Source: Enterococcus sp. (GTDB lineage: Bacteria > Bacillota > Bacilli > Lactobacillales > Enterococcaceae). Taken from it: 41,719 nt of DNA. Position 1 is the first letter of the stretch. Every line of letters begins with the position of its first letter. The DNA is taken from the NCBI RefSeq assembly GCF_022711995.1, contig NZ_JALAHI010000143.1, positions 1 to 41,719 of the forward strand. Direction: 5' to 3'. The notes beneath the pieces are model-generated. The model searched no databases. It was given only the letters and a program-made list of their open reading frames with translations, and had not been told where the DNA came from. Both the position numbers and the translations under genes were made by a program. Below are positions 1 to 7,376 of this stretch, in pieces.

Positions 1-133
1 ATTATATAGCAAGTATACTTTATTTACAGGTCAAATATCAAATTTATTCAAGTAATTTGTAAAAACTTGGTAATTTTTAAAAAACTAAACATGAGAATTG
101 GACAATTTCATTCTTTTTTGCGGGAAATTTGAC

Positions 134-164
134 TATAATAAGGAAGAATCTAAGACAAAGAGGG
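134..164 (+). promoter_or_regulatory. Likely gshF promoter -10 and ribosome-binding site
   Basis: A perfect TATAAT lies at 134-139, 33 bases before the gshF ATG. No good -35 hexamer is visible 16-18 bases upstream; the region is AT-rich. The ribosome-binding site AGAGGG is at 159-164, seven bases before the ATG at 172. The first 130 bases hold no gene. Confidence 0.55.
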
Positions 165-171
165 CAATGAT

Positions 172-2430
172 ATGACACTAAGATCACTTTTTATACAAGA
201 AGAACTGCGTCCTTACTTATTCAATGGACGTTACGGAATCGAACGAGAAGCACAGCGTGCACGTTTAGACGGCAGTTTCGCTGGAACAGACCACCCGGAA
301 ACGCTAGGAAATCGTAGTTTTCATCCTTATATCCAAACCGACTTTGCTGAAAATCAGTTAGAGTTGATTACGCCAGTTGCGGAGAGTTCAGAAGAATTGT
401 TTCGCTACCTCGCAGCGATCCACGATGTTGCTTACCGTTCGCTGGCCCCGGAGGAAATGCTGTGGCCATTGAGTATGCCGCCTGCATTGCCGGAGAAAGA
501 AGAAGATATCGTCATTGCGAAGCTGGATCGCTTTGAAGATGTCCTTTATCGCCGCTTTTTGGCAAGGACGTATGGTCGTCGGAAGCAGATGGTCAGTGGG
601 ATTCACTTCAATTTTGAATTTGGCGATGACTTTTTGCGAAAGCTATTTGCTAAGTCAGAAGAAACCGATTATCGCAGGTTTAAAACCGAACTTTATTTGA
701 AAGTCACCCGTAATTACTTGCATTACCGCTGGTTTTTGACTTATTTCTTCGGTGCGACACCGCAAACAGAAGCCAATTATTTTATGGCAGGTTCTGGGCC
801 GCAAGAACCTGTTCGCAGCATTCGTAACAGTCATTACGGCTATACGAATCATGAGGACGTCAACGTGTCTTATGCTTCTTTGGAGACTTATTTGGCGGAT
901 ATTGCAGAGTTGGTCGAGACGGGGAAACTCTCGGAAGAAAAGGAATTTTATGCACCGGTTCGTCTTCGGGGCGGACAGAAAGTTGCTGACTTAGCCATGG
1001 CAGGGATTCGTTATATTGAATTGCGCAATATCGATATCAATCCTTTTGAAATGTATGGTATTTCCCAAGATCAAGTCGAGTTTTTACATCTTTTCTTGTT
1101 GTATTTATCAACAAAAGAGGAAGGCGCTGACGCGGATGCTTGGGTCGAAGAAGGAAATCGCAAAAACAATCAAGTTGCTTTGGAGCATCCACTGGCTCAA
1201 ACAGTCTATCGAAAAGAGGCGCAAAGCATTGCAAACGAGTTGCTTGCCTTTGCCAAGGAAATCGCTGCGCCAGCGATGCCGCTATTGGATCAACTGCTGC
1301 CAATGTTGGAAGATCCTACCAAAACGTTTTCCGGTCGTTTATACCAATTGAGTAGTACTTCAAGTCAAGCGCAAGTGGCAACTGAACTTGGGGTGTCCTA
1401 CCATCAAAAGGCGTGGGAGAAACCGTATCAATTAGCAGGTTTTACGAATATGGAATTGTCCACACAAATTTTAATGTTTGATGCAATTCAAAAAGGGATC
1501 CATGTTGAAGTGCTAGATGAATCCGATCAGTTTTTGAAGTTATCCAGCGATGAGCAAGTGGAATATGTAAAAAACGCCAATATGACTAGCAAGGATCAGT
1601 ATATCGTTCCATTGATCATGGCGAATAAAACAGTCACAAAAAAGATTTTGGCTGCAAATGGGTTTCGGGTACCGGCAGGCGCGGAATTTGCGACGTTAGA
1701 AACCGCACTGGCAGCTTATCCGCAGTTTGCGGATCAAGGCTTTGTCGTCAAACCAAAGACAACGAATTATGGGATTGGGATCTCGATTTTTAAAGATGGC
1801 GCTTCTTTTGAGGATTATCAGGCTGCTGTTCGCTTGGCTTTTGCTGAAGATCAGTCGATTTTAGTCGAGGCTTTTCTTGCAGGAACCGAGTATCGCTTCT
1901 TTGTGATTGACGGCCGAGTCGAAGCCATTCTGCTGCGTATACCTGCGAACGTTGTCGGAGATGGGCAGCAGACGATCAAAGAATTAGTCGCTGCCAAAAA
2001 TACAGACCCATTGCGGGGGACCCATCACCGCACGCCGTTGGAGAAGATCCAATTAGGTGAATTGGAGCAGTTGATGTTGAAAGAACAAGGGTTTCATATC
2101 GATTCTGTCCCTGCAGAAGGCCAGATCGTTTATTTGCGGGAGAACTCCAATATTAGTACGGGAGGGGACTCCATCGATGTCACGGATCAGTTTAGTGACG
2201 ATTACAAAAAAGTCGCCGCGGATGCTGTTACCGCATTACAGGCGCGGATTAGCGGCATTGATCTGATTATTCCGGATAAGGAGAAGCCGGCTACTGATGC
2301 AGGCGCCTATGGCATTATTGAAGCAAATTTCAATCCCGCCATGCATATGCATATTTACCCTTACCAAGGAAAAAGCCGTCGTTTGACTATGTCCGTTCTC
2401 AAACTGCTTTTCCCAGAACGATTCGTCTAA
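172..2430 (+). CDS. gshF: Bifunctional glutamate-cysteine ligase / glutathione synthetase
   Basis: The product makes glutathione from glutamate, cysteine and glycine in two ATP-dependent steps in the cytoplasm. The 752 residues match the usual length of the fused GshF (GshAB) enzyme of streptococci, enterococci and Listeria. The N-terminal ~450 residues resemble the gamma-glutamylcysteine ligase fold (LELITPVAES, IRNSHYGYTN, IELRNIDINP). The C-terminal ~280 residues are an ATP-grasp domain (FVVKPKTTNYGIGI; EANFNPAMHMH near the end). The start is fixed by AGAGGG seven bases upstream. The gene is monocistronic and converges on the YueI-like gene across a shared hairpin. Glutathione production is relevant to the GFA-like protein and MsrB encoded later in the window. 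Confidence 0.95.
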   Translation: MTLRSLFIQEELRPYLFNGRYGIEREAQRARLDGSFAGTDHPETLGNRSFHPYIQTDFAENQLELITPVAESSEELFRYLAAIHDVAYRSLAPEEMLWPLSMPPALPEKEEDIVIAKLDRFEDVLYRRFLARTYGRRKQMVSGIHFNFEFGDDFLRKLFAKSEETDYRRFKTELYLKVTRNYLHYRWFLTYFFGATPQTEANYFMAGSGPQEPVRSIRNSHYGYTNHEDVNVSYASLETYLADIAELVETGKLSEEKEFYAPVRLRGGQKVADLAMAGIRYIELRNIDINPFEMYGISQDQVEFLHLFLLYLSTKEEGADADAWVEEGNRKNNQVALEHPLAQTVYRKEAQSIANELLAFAKEIAAPAMPLLDQLLPMLEDPTKTFSGRLYQLSSTSSQAQVATELGVSYHQKAWEKPYQLAGFTNMELSTQILMFDAIQKGIHVEVLDESDQFLKLSSDEQVEYVKNANMTSKDQYIVPLIMANKTVTKKILAANGFRVPAGAEFATLETALAAYPQFADQGFVVKPKTTNYGIGISIFKDGASFEDYQAAVRLAFAEDQSILVEAFLAGTEYRFFVIDGRVEAILLRIPANVVGDGQQTIKELVAAKNTDPLRGTHHRTPLEKIQLGELEQLMLKEQGFHIDSVPAEGQIVYLRENSNISTGGDSIDVTDQFSDDYKKVAADAVTALQARISGIDLIIPDKEKPATDAGAYGIIEANFNPAMHMHIYPYQGKSRRLTMSVLKLLFPERFV

Positions 2431-2569
2431 TCGATCCTTCAATTAGGAGAGGTTGTGCAGTGGTCAATTTCATGAAATAAGCCGGAATTTCTGATAATTG
2501 CTTCTCAAATTTTTGTGAGGGATGGGCTGATTTCTAAAGAAGCTGTTTTTAACTGCTTGTTCAAAAAAA

Positions 2570-2604
2570 GGAGCTGTGACAAGGCGTTTGTCGCAGCTCC
2601 TTTT
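2570..2604. terminator. Bidirectional terminator between gshF and the YueI-like gene
   Basis: A 13-bp stem, GGAGCTGTGACAA (2570-2582) with TTGTCGCAGCTCC (2588-2600), has one mismatch-type pair. Seven A residues precede it and four T residues follow it, so it can end transcripts from both convergent genes, best for the minus-strand gene. The same core recurs near 12950 and 28622. The 225 bases between the two genes contain nothing else recognisable. Confidence 0.85.
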
Positions 2605-2655
2605 GCGGATGTATGGGTAACGACTGAATCAGTGGAAATAAGGCGATGGCATATC

Positions 2656-3099
2656 TTAACGGAAGAATCGTTCCCAGAAAGGCTTCTTCTCTTTACCTGT
2701 TTCTTCTGTGGAAGCCGTCTTCGGATACTTCTCCTCAATGTCGATCACCTTTTCGTTGACTGCTTCATTGGCAACGATCAGTAAGCCAATGCTTTCAGGA
2801 TCCGCCGTTTGGGCATCAGTGACGATCCGAAAATCCAACTGTTGTTTAGTGACTAATGAGATAAAGGTGGTTTGAAGCGATTCAGACAGCTTGCCATTGA
2901 TCAAAATCAGGGCCCCTTGGTAGTTAGGCAGAACCGACTGTAACGTTTCTTGGTTGTCCTTTTTCTTCATTTCTGCTACCGTCATACTTAGATAGCAACG
3001 TTCTCGAAACGTGCCCAAGTATTTTCTTTGTTCATCTGGATTGATACGAGGCGTTCCATACATTCCTGTATCTAGGCGTTTCTCCAATTCATCGGACAT
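2656..3099 (-). CDS. YueI / DUF1694 family protein
   Basis: This 147-residue soluble protein begins MSDELEKRLDTGMYGTPRIN and resembles the DUF1694 (YueI) family of Firmicutes. The segment GTPRINPDEQRKYLGTFRER is the family-like signature I rely on. The function is unknown. There is no signal peptide or membrane segment, and the C-terminus is rich in Lys and Glu and ends in a basic-aromatic tail (KKPFWERFFR). The start is supported by AGGAGG seven bases upstream. A minus-strand extended -10, TGCTATAAT (TATAAT complementary to 3132-3137), lies about 33 bases upstream. The gene stands alone and ends at the bidirectional terminator near 2600. Confidence 0.8.
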   Translation of the reverse strand: MSDELEKRLDTGMYGTPRINPDEQRKYLGTFRERCYLSMTVAEMKKKDNQETLQSVLPNYQGALILINGKLSESLQTTFISLVTKQQLDFRIVTDAQTADPESIGLLIVANEAVNEKVIDIEEKYPKTASTEETGKEKKPFWERFFR

Positions 3100-3131
3100 T
3101 GAAAATCCTCCTAAGCGTTTTCTTGTATTCT

Positions 3132-3140
3132 ATTATAGCA
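3132..3140 (-). promoter_or_regulatory. Extended -10 promoter of the YueI-like gene
   Basis: Read on the minus strand, TGC precedes TATAAT (complement of 3132-3137), an extended -10 element. The -35 region is poor, as is usual for extended -10 promoters. It sits ~33 bases upstream of the ATG. Confidence 0.55.
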
Positions 3141-3209
3141 CAAAAAAGAAAGCGCCGATCTGAGGTGCTCAGGTATCCGGGGATAATCAGAAAGAAAGCA
3201 GGGATAGAC

Positions 3210-3779
3210 ATGGAAATCAAAAAGAATCACTTGTTGGTCTTAGCAGAAAACCAGCAAATCGAAACGCCGCGATTATGGTTGCGTCCTGTGACGATGGCCG
3301 ATGCCGAAGATTTATTTGAGTATGCAAAAGATGAAGAGACGACGGAATTCGTCTTTCCGACACATCGCTCGCTGGCAGACACGAAAGTAGCGATCGCCAC
3401 CTATTTTCTAGCAGCGCCATTAGGAAAATATGCTATCGAGGAGAAAGGAAACGGCAAAATGATCGGCACCATTGATCTACGGGTCGATCCGATAAAGGAA
3501 GTCGCAGAGTTAGGATATACGTTAAATAAGGCATTTTGGGGGCAAGGGATTGTCCCAGAAGCTGCCAGCATGCTTTTGTATTTGGGGTTTGAAGAATTAG
3601 AGTTGGTTCGCATCTATGCGCTTCACGATCAGCGGAATCATCGTTCCGGACGTGTAATGGAAAAAATCGGCATGAAAGTGGAAGCACAAATTCCTGCGGC
3701 TCGAAAATTTCGGGGGCAAATCGTGGATGAAGTTATGCGGGGAATCACTCGTGAGGAATGGCAAAAACGAATTATGTAA
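3210..3779 (+). CDS. GNAT family N-acetyltransferase, RimJ/RimL type
   Basis: The protein has 189 residues with the RimJ/RimL-like layout: the N-terminal strand ETPRLWLRPVTMADAEDL, the central GKMIGTIDLRV strand, AELGYTLNKAFWGQGIVPEA containing the acetyl-CoA loop (QGIVPEA), and the late HDQRNHRSGRVMEKIGM motif. It should transfer an acetyl group from acetyl-CoA to an amine; the substrate is unknown. The open frame extends 37 codons further upstream (to 3099), but that part overlaps the divergent promoter and lacks family similarity, so the ATG at 3210 is chosen. It is followed after 12 bases by the HesB-like gene, probably in one operon. Confidence 0.85.
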   Translation: MEIKKNHLLVLAENQQIETPRLWLRPVTMADAEDLFEYAKDEETTEFVFPTHRSLADTKVAIATYFLAAPLGKYAIEEKGNGKMIGTIDLRVDPIKEVAELGYTLNKAFWGQGIVPEAASMLLYLGFEELELVRIYALHDQRNHRSGRVMEKIGMKVEAQIPAARKFRGQIVDEVMRGITREEWQKRIM

Positions 3780-3791
3780 AGGAGAATGGAT

Positions 3792-4175
3792 ATGGCAATA
3801 ACAATTGATATGGCACCAGCAGCAATAGCAAAAATTTCAGAGATCAAACAGGCGCAGGATCGCATCTATCTTGATTTTGAAGATGGTGTGGGGCCTTTTT
3901 CCACTACAGCAATCTCGTGTCGCTTAGATATTAGCTTTCGCTTGATTCTTGTACCAGCGGATTATCCGGAAGAAGGCTTGTCGATTTATGACACCAAACT
4001 GGAGACAGCCGTTGGAACGGTTTGGTTAAAACAAGGCGCAGCAATGTATTTGGAAGAACAAACCCGTCTGGTAGTAGATCCAGCGTATCAACGGTTACAG
4101 CTGACTGCTGATAGTGGTCTGTTGGCATCGAATGTTCAATTATTGCGGATGGACAAACCGGTGGCAGGAAGCTGA
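3792..4175 (+). CDS. HesB/YqkB-like iron-sulfur biosynthesis-fold protein
   Basis: This 127-residue protein resembles the HesB/IscA-like group annotated as iron-sulfur cluster biosynthesis family (YqkB-type) in Firmicutes. I see one cysteine only (in AISCRLDISF), so the three-cysteine cluster-binding set of true IscA/SufA is absent. A scaffold role is therefore not supported by the residues seen. ATG 3792 is preferred over ATG 3786 because AAGGAG ends at 3784, giving spacing 7 rather than 1. The stop is separated from the next ATG by a single base, so the gene is translationally linked to the phosphoesterase. Confidence 0.7.
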   Translation: MAITIDMAPAAIAKISEIKQAQDRIYLDFEDGVGPFSTTAISCRLDISFRLILVPADYPEEGLSIYDTKLETAVGTVWLKQGAAMYLEEQTRLVVDPAYQRLQLTADSGLLASNVQLLRMDKPVAGS

Positions 4176-4176
4176 T

Positions 4177-5067
4177 ATGGGAAAATTAGCCGTTATCAGC
4201 GATTTGCATGTGGATATCAACCATTTCAGTGAAACAGAATTGCAGCTGATCGCTGAACTGCTAACAGCCAATCAGGCGACACACCTGCATTTAGCCGGCG
4301 ATATGGCGAATAAAGTGGCGACAGCCAAGGCGGTTGTTGCTTTTTTTCAAAAACAGCTGCCCACTACTTTTCACTGGGGAAATCATGAGATGGCTGATTT
4401 GCCAGCAGACTTAATCGAAACGTATCCGGATCCAGCTTTCTTGAACTTTCAAACCGTCGCTTTATCGGAAAACACTCTCTTGTTAGGTGTCAACGGCTGG
4501 TATGATTACGGCTATTCCGACTTGCAAAGCCCAGAAGAAATCCTTCGTCTCAAGCAGCTTTTTTGGTATGATCGGATGATTCAGCGAACCGGGACCGATC
4601 CCAAAATCAGTCATCAGATCAATCAACGACTGCGGCAGACATTGCAGGGGCTTCCTTCAGAAAAAGAGATCATCGTCGCGACTCATTTTGTTCCAAAAGC
4701 TGCGTTTATCGTCAAGCAAACAGGGAAGTACATTCGTTGGAATCATTTGAACGCATTTCTAGGTTCACCGGAATTTGGCGCAGTCATTGATGAGATGGAC
4801 AATGTGCGTCAAGTGGTCTTTGGCCATACCCATCGCCGGTTTGAAGATCAAGTGATTGGGCAGACGATTTATAGCTGTCGACCTTTGGGCTATTACTATG
4901 AATGGCAGTTGACACGGCGATTTGTTCTGGAAAATCAGTTGGCAGAAAATTTTCAGCCAACAAAGCTGCGAGGGCTTTTACGCGCAAATCAGGCCGCCTT
5001 TGATCAGTATAAAGCCGCCCATCTAAAAGACGAACTCCAACAAGCCATCACATGGATCAACTATTGA
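4177..5067 (+). CDS. Calcineurin-like metallophosphoesterase
   Basis: The 296-residue enzyme carries the full metal-binding motif series of the calcineurin-like fold: VISDLHVD near the N-terminus, LAGDMANK, HWGNHE, VATHFVP and VFGHTHRRF. These bind a dinuclear metal centre and imply a phosphomonoesterase or phosphodiesterase. The natural substrate cannot be read from sequence. No signal peptide is seen, so it is cytoplasmic. The frame is open 21 codons further upstream, but that part would lie inside the HesB-like gene; ATG 4177 follows that gene's stop by one base. It is the last gene of a three-gene operon and is followed by a long inverted repeat at 5092. Confidence 0.85.
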   Translation: MGKLAVISDLHVDINHFSETELQLIAELLTANQATHLHLAGDMANKVATAKAVVAFFQKQLPTTFHWGNHEMADLPADLIETYPDPAFLNFQTVALSENTLLLGVNGWYDYGYSDLQSPEEILRLKQLFWYDRMIQRTGTDPKISHQINQRLRQTLQGLPSEKEIIVATHFVPKAAFIVKQTGKYIRWNHLNAFLGSPEFGAVIDEMDNVRQVVFGHTHRRFEDQVIGQTIYSCRPLGYYYEWQLTRRFVLENQLAENFQPTKLRGLLRANQAAFDQYKAAHLKDELQQAITWINY

Positions 5068-5091
5068 AGTCCCTATACACTAATGAAAAGT

Positions 5092-5238
5092 AGAGCGGGA
5101 TTGTGACATAAGTCATCATCCAACAAGTGAAACCGAATCATATTTTATTGCGATAGATTCCTCTGACTTTTGCGACGAGGAGCAATAATAGTTACTGTTC
5201 GGATAACTTGTAGGAGTCTTATGCCACAGTCCCGCTCT
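5092..5238. repeat. 147-bp MITE-like long inverted repeat
   Basis: The terminal 21 bases (5092-5112 AGAGCGGGATTGTGACATAAG and 5218-5238) are complementary except for two positions, which would be G-T type pairs. Complementarity continues inward in patches, for example TCCAACAAGT with ACTTGTAGGA and TTATTGC with GCAATAATA. The whole element would fold into one long imperfect hairpin. It carries no ORF of note, sits between convergent genes (the phosphoesterase and bioY) and lacks a strong T-tract. This suggests a mobile non-autonomous repeat or a repeat-derived terminator. Confidence 0.7.
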
Positions 5239-5339
5239 AAGTACATATCAACGGCGAGAGCAGAAGCAACTAGAAATAAGTCGACATACACAAAAATTTA
5301 CAAAATAATTTCCCTGGCTTCTTGCTTCTTTCTCGGGGG

Positions 5340-5891
5340 TTACTCCGACTGTTCTGGCCTCTTTGTTTGTATCTGCATTTTTTTCCTTAAAAAAATGCCT
5401 AAATAAGCTGCTGCAACGGCTTTGATTACACCAGGCAGAAGAAAGAGCAGGAAACCGCCATTGATTGCCCCAACCCAAGCCATTCCGGTACTCCATTTTA
5501 ACCAAAGGGTGCCAAAAACCAAAGTCGCTAGTGCCCCGGCGATATTTGCTAAGATGCCTCTCACATAGCTTGTACTGTCTTTTTCCAAGAGTTTCCCTGT
5601 TAAGAGTCCATTAAAAATAAAGCCGATCAGATAGCCGCCGGTTGGACCAAATAAGATACCGATGCCGCTTGTTCCTCCAGCAAAAACCGGTAATCCAATC
5701 AGTCCCAGTAGTAAGTAAATAATGATCGACACAGTTCCTGTCCGCAAGCCTAGAAAAGTGACTACCAGACCAATAGCGAAGGTTTGTCCTGTTAAGGGAA
5801 TCAGCCCTAATGGAATCGTTAATTGGGATAACCCGGCGATGATAATGGCAAAAAAAGCGGCATAGATTTGTTCTCGCAATGTTAGTCTCAT
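5340..5891 (-). CDS. bioY: Biotin transporter substrate-binding subunit BioY
   Basis: BioY is the membrane S-component that captures biotin for import. It works alone or with the shared ECF energising module, which is not encoded here. The 183-residue protein is almost wholly hydrophobic with about six membrane segments. It shows family motifs: ITIPLGLIPLTGQTFAIG-like text after the first helix, VYLLLGLIGLPVFAGG-like text, and GPTGGYLIGFIF. The start ATG at 5891 follows AAGGA after four bases. The gene is monocistronic. A promoter overlapped by BirA-type half-sites lies immediately upstream, so expression should be shut off when biotin is plentiful. Confidence 0.93.
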   Translation of the reverse strand: MRLTLREQIYAAFFAIIIAGLSQLTIPLGLIPLTGQTFAIGLVVTFLGLRTGTVSIIIYLLLGLIGLPVFAGGTSGIGILFGPTGGYLIGFIFNGLLTGKLLEKDSTSYVRGILANIAGALATLVFGTLWLKWSTGMAWVGAINGGFLLFLLPGVIKAVAAAYLGIFLRKKMQIQTKRPEQSE

Positions 5892-5900
5892 AAAATCCTT

Positions 5901-5966
5901 CTTTCGTTAACAGATAATCCAACGGTTGGTTAACGAAAGTATAAATCTTGGTTAACGAAAAGTAAA
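5901..5966 (-). promoter_or_regulatory. bioY promoter with three BirA-type operator half-sites
   Basis: On the minus strand TTTACT (complement of 5961-5966) and TATACT (complement of 5938-5943) are separated by exactly 17 bases. Three half-sites with core GTTAAC occur. One lies in the spacer (core 5951-5956). One overlaps the -10 and start site (core 5929-5934), in the same orientation as the first. A third, inverted, lies in the leader just before the ribosome-binding site (core 5906-5911). Each has the extended form CGTTAACC or its complement. They resemble the Firmicute BirA consensus, two inverted GTTAAC-type halves ~15-17 bases apart. Centre spacings are 22 and 23 bp. Confidence 0.75.
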
Positions 5967-6070
5967 GAGGAAATCAAGAATTTTTTCTCAAGGCGTGCAA
6001 TAGTGTACCCGCCAATAATAGATTGAGTGGGATTAAAAAAGCCCTCAAACTCTGGACTGATTGGTCCTCA

Positions 6071-6117
6071 ACAAAACAAGCCCTCGCTGCGTTGTCCAAA
6101 GTCAACGCAACGAGAGC
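6071..6117 (-). terminator. Terminator of the acnA-icd operon
   Basis: Read on the minus strand a 15-bp stem, GCTCTCGTTGCGTTG / CAACGCAGCGAGGGC (6117-6103 with 6094-6080), is followed by TTGTTTTG. A second GAGGGC followed by six T residues lies further downstream near 6035-6041. It offers an alternative 3' arm, so termination may occur in two steps. The rest of the 230-base gap to bioY holds no gene. Confidence 0.75.
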
Positions 6118-6122
6118 CGTGA

Positions 6123-7376
6123 TTATTGGCTGATCAATGTGACGAGGTAATCCCCAAAGGCTTTGGTAGTCAAGCAATGCGCGTCAGTCATCACTGCTGC
6201 AAAGTCAGCCGTTACTTTCTTTTCCTTGATTGCTGTTTCGATAGCTGTCGTGATAAGTTCAGCTGCTTCATCCCACTGGATATATTCCAATAACATACAA
6301 GCAGACAGCAGCATCGAGCAGGGATTGGCTTTCCCTGTACCAACGATGTCAGGAGCCGTGCCATGAGTTGCTTCAAAAATCGCGGCACCACTTGTGTAAT
6401 TGATATTTGCTCCAGGAGCGATGCCAATGCCGCCGACTTGAGCAGCTAATGCATCTGAGAGGTAATCCCCATTGAGATTGCAAGTAGCAATTACGGAAAA
6501 TTTCTCTGGGTACAAAAGGATCTGCTGCAAGAAATTATCTGCGATCACATCATTGATGATGACTTTTCCTGCTTGCTGGGCAGTCGTAAGCGCTGCTTGA
6601 GCTGCCTCGCTTCCTTTTTCAGACTTGATGGCTGCCCATTGGTTCATAGTGAAACATTGATCGGCGTAAGTTGTTTCGGCTAATTGATAGCCCCACTTTT
6701 TGAAGCCGCCTTCGGTAAATTTCATGATATTGCCCTTATGAACAAGGGTCACCGAAGGCAACTGGTGAGCAATTGCGTAATCGATCGCACTGCTGATCAA
6801 TCGTCGACTGCCTTCTTCTGAAATTGGTTTGATCCCAATGGCACTGCTTTCTGGAAAGCGAATGTTTTTGACATGGAACTGGGTTTGCAACAACGCAATG
6901 AGTTGTTGCGTTGTAGGATCATTTTTTTCAAATTCGATTCCTGCATAAACATCTTCGGTATTCTCGCGAAAGATCACCATATTCGTTTTTTCCGGATGTT
7001 TTAAAGGAGAAGGAACTCCGGCAAAATAGCGAACAGGACGAACGCAAGCATAGAGATCTAATGTTTGGCGTAAGGTAACATTCAGTGAGCGAAACCCTTC
7101 GCCAATAGGAGTAGTCAGCGGCCCTTTTAGTGCGAGCTTTGCCTCTTGAATGGCTGTCAATGTAGCTGATGGCAGCCATTCGCCAGTGTGTTTAAAGGCT
7201 TTTTCACCAGCGAAGACTTCTTGCCAGTGAATCTTTCTTTGCGACCCATAGGCTTGCTTTAAGGCCGCATCAATGACCGGCTGTGCCGCTTCCCAAATTT
7301 CTGGACCGATACCGTCACCTGGGATGTAAGGAATCGTGATTACTGAAGGACTAGCGACGAGCGTCTTAGATTGCAT
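6123..7376 (-). CDS. icd: Isocitrate dehydrogenase (NADP-type)
   Basis: The enzyme oxidatively decarboxylates isocitrate to 2-oxoglutarate in the cytoplasm, the last step of the oxidative TCA branch. The 417-residue length equals that of the Bacillus and E. coli type. Visible motifs: IPGDGIGPEIW at the N-terminus; RSLNVTLRQTLDLYACVRPV (substrate loop); MVIFRENTEDVYAGIEF; LVHKGNIMKFTEGGFKKWGY; EATHGTAPDIVGTGKANP (cofactor site). The start codon lies inside the end of acnA (11-base overlap), so the two genes are translationally coupled. Product use is probably glutamate synthesis, since no 2-oxoglutarate dehydrogenase or succinate genes are here. Confidence 0.95.
   Translation of the reverse strand: MQSKTLVASPSVITIPYIPGDGIGPEIWEAAQPVIDAALKQAYGSQRKIHWQEVFAGEKAFKHTGEWLPSATLTAIQEAKLALKGPLTTPIGEGFRSLNVTLRQTLDLYACVRPVRYFAGVPSPLKHPEKTNMVIFRENTEDVYAGIEFEKNDPTTQQLIALLQTQFHVKNIRFPESSAIGIKPISEEGSRRLISSAIDYAIAHQLPSVTLVHKGNIMKFTEGGFKKWGYQLAETTYADQCFTMNQWAAIKSEKGSEAAQAALTTAQQAGKVIINDVIADNFLQQILLYPEKFSVIATCNLNGDYLSDALAAQVGGIGIAPGANINYTSGAAIFEATHGTAPDIVGTGKANPCSMLLSACMLLEYIQWDEAAELITTAIETAIKEKKVTADFAAVMTDAHCLTTKAFGDYLVTLISQ

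Noticed and set aside
2515-2784. 89-codon plus-strand frame between gshF and the YueI-like gene
   Set aside because: It runs through the bidirectional terminator and is antisense to the YueI-like gene; no family resemblance or ribosome-binding site.
5974-6177. 67-codon minus-strand frame downstream of icd
   Set aside because: It overlaps the end of icd and crosses the hairpin terminator; no ribosome-binding site.
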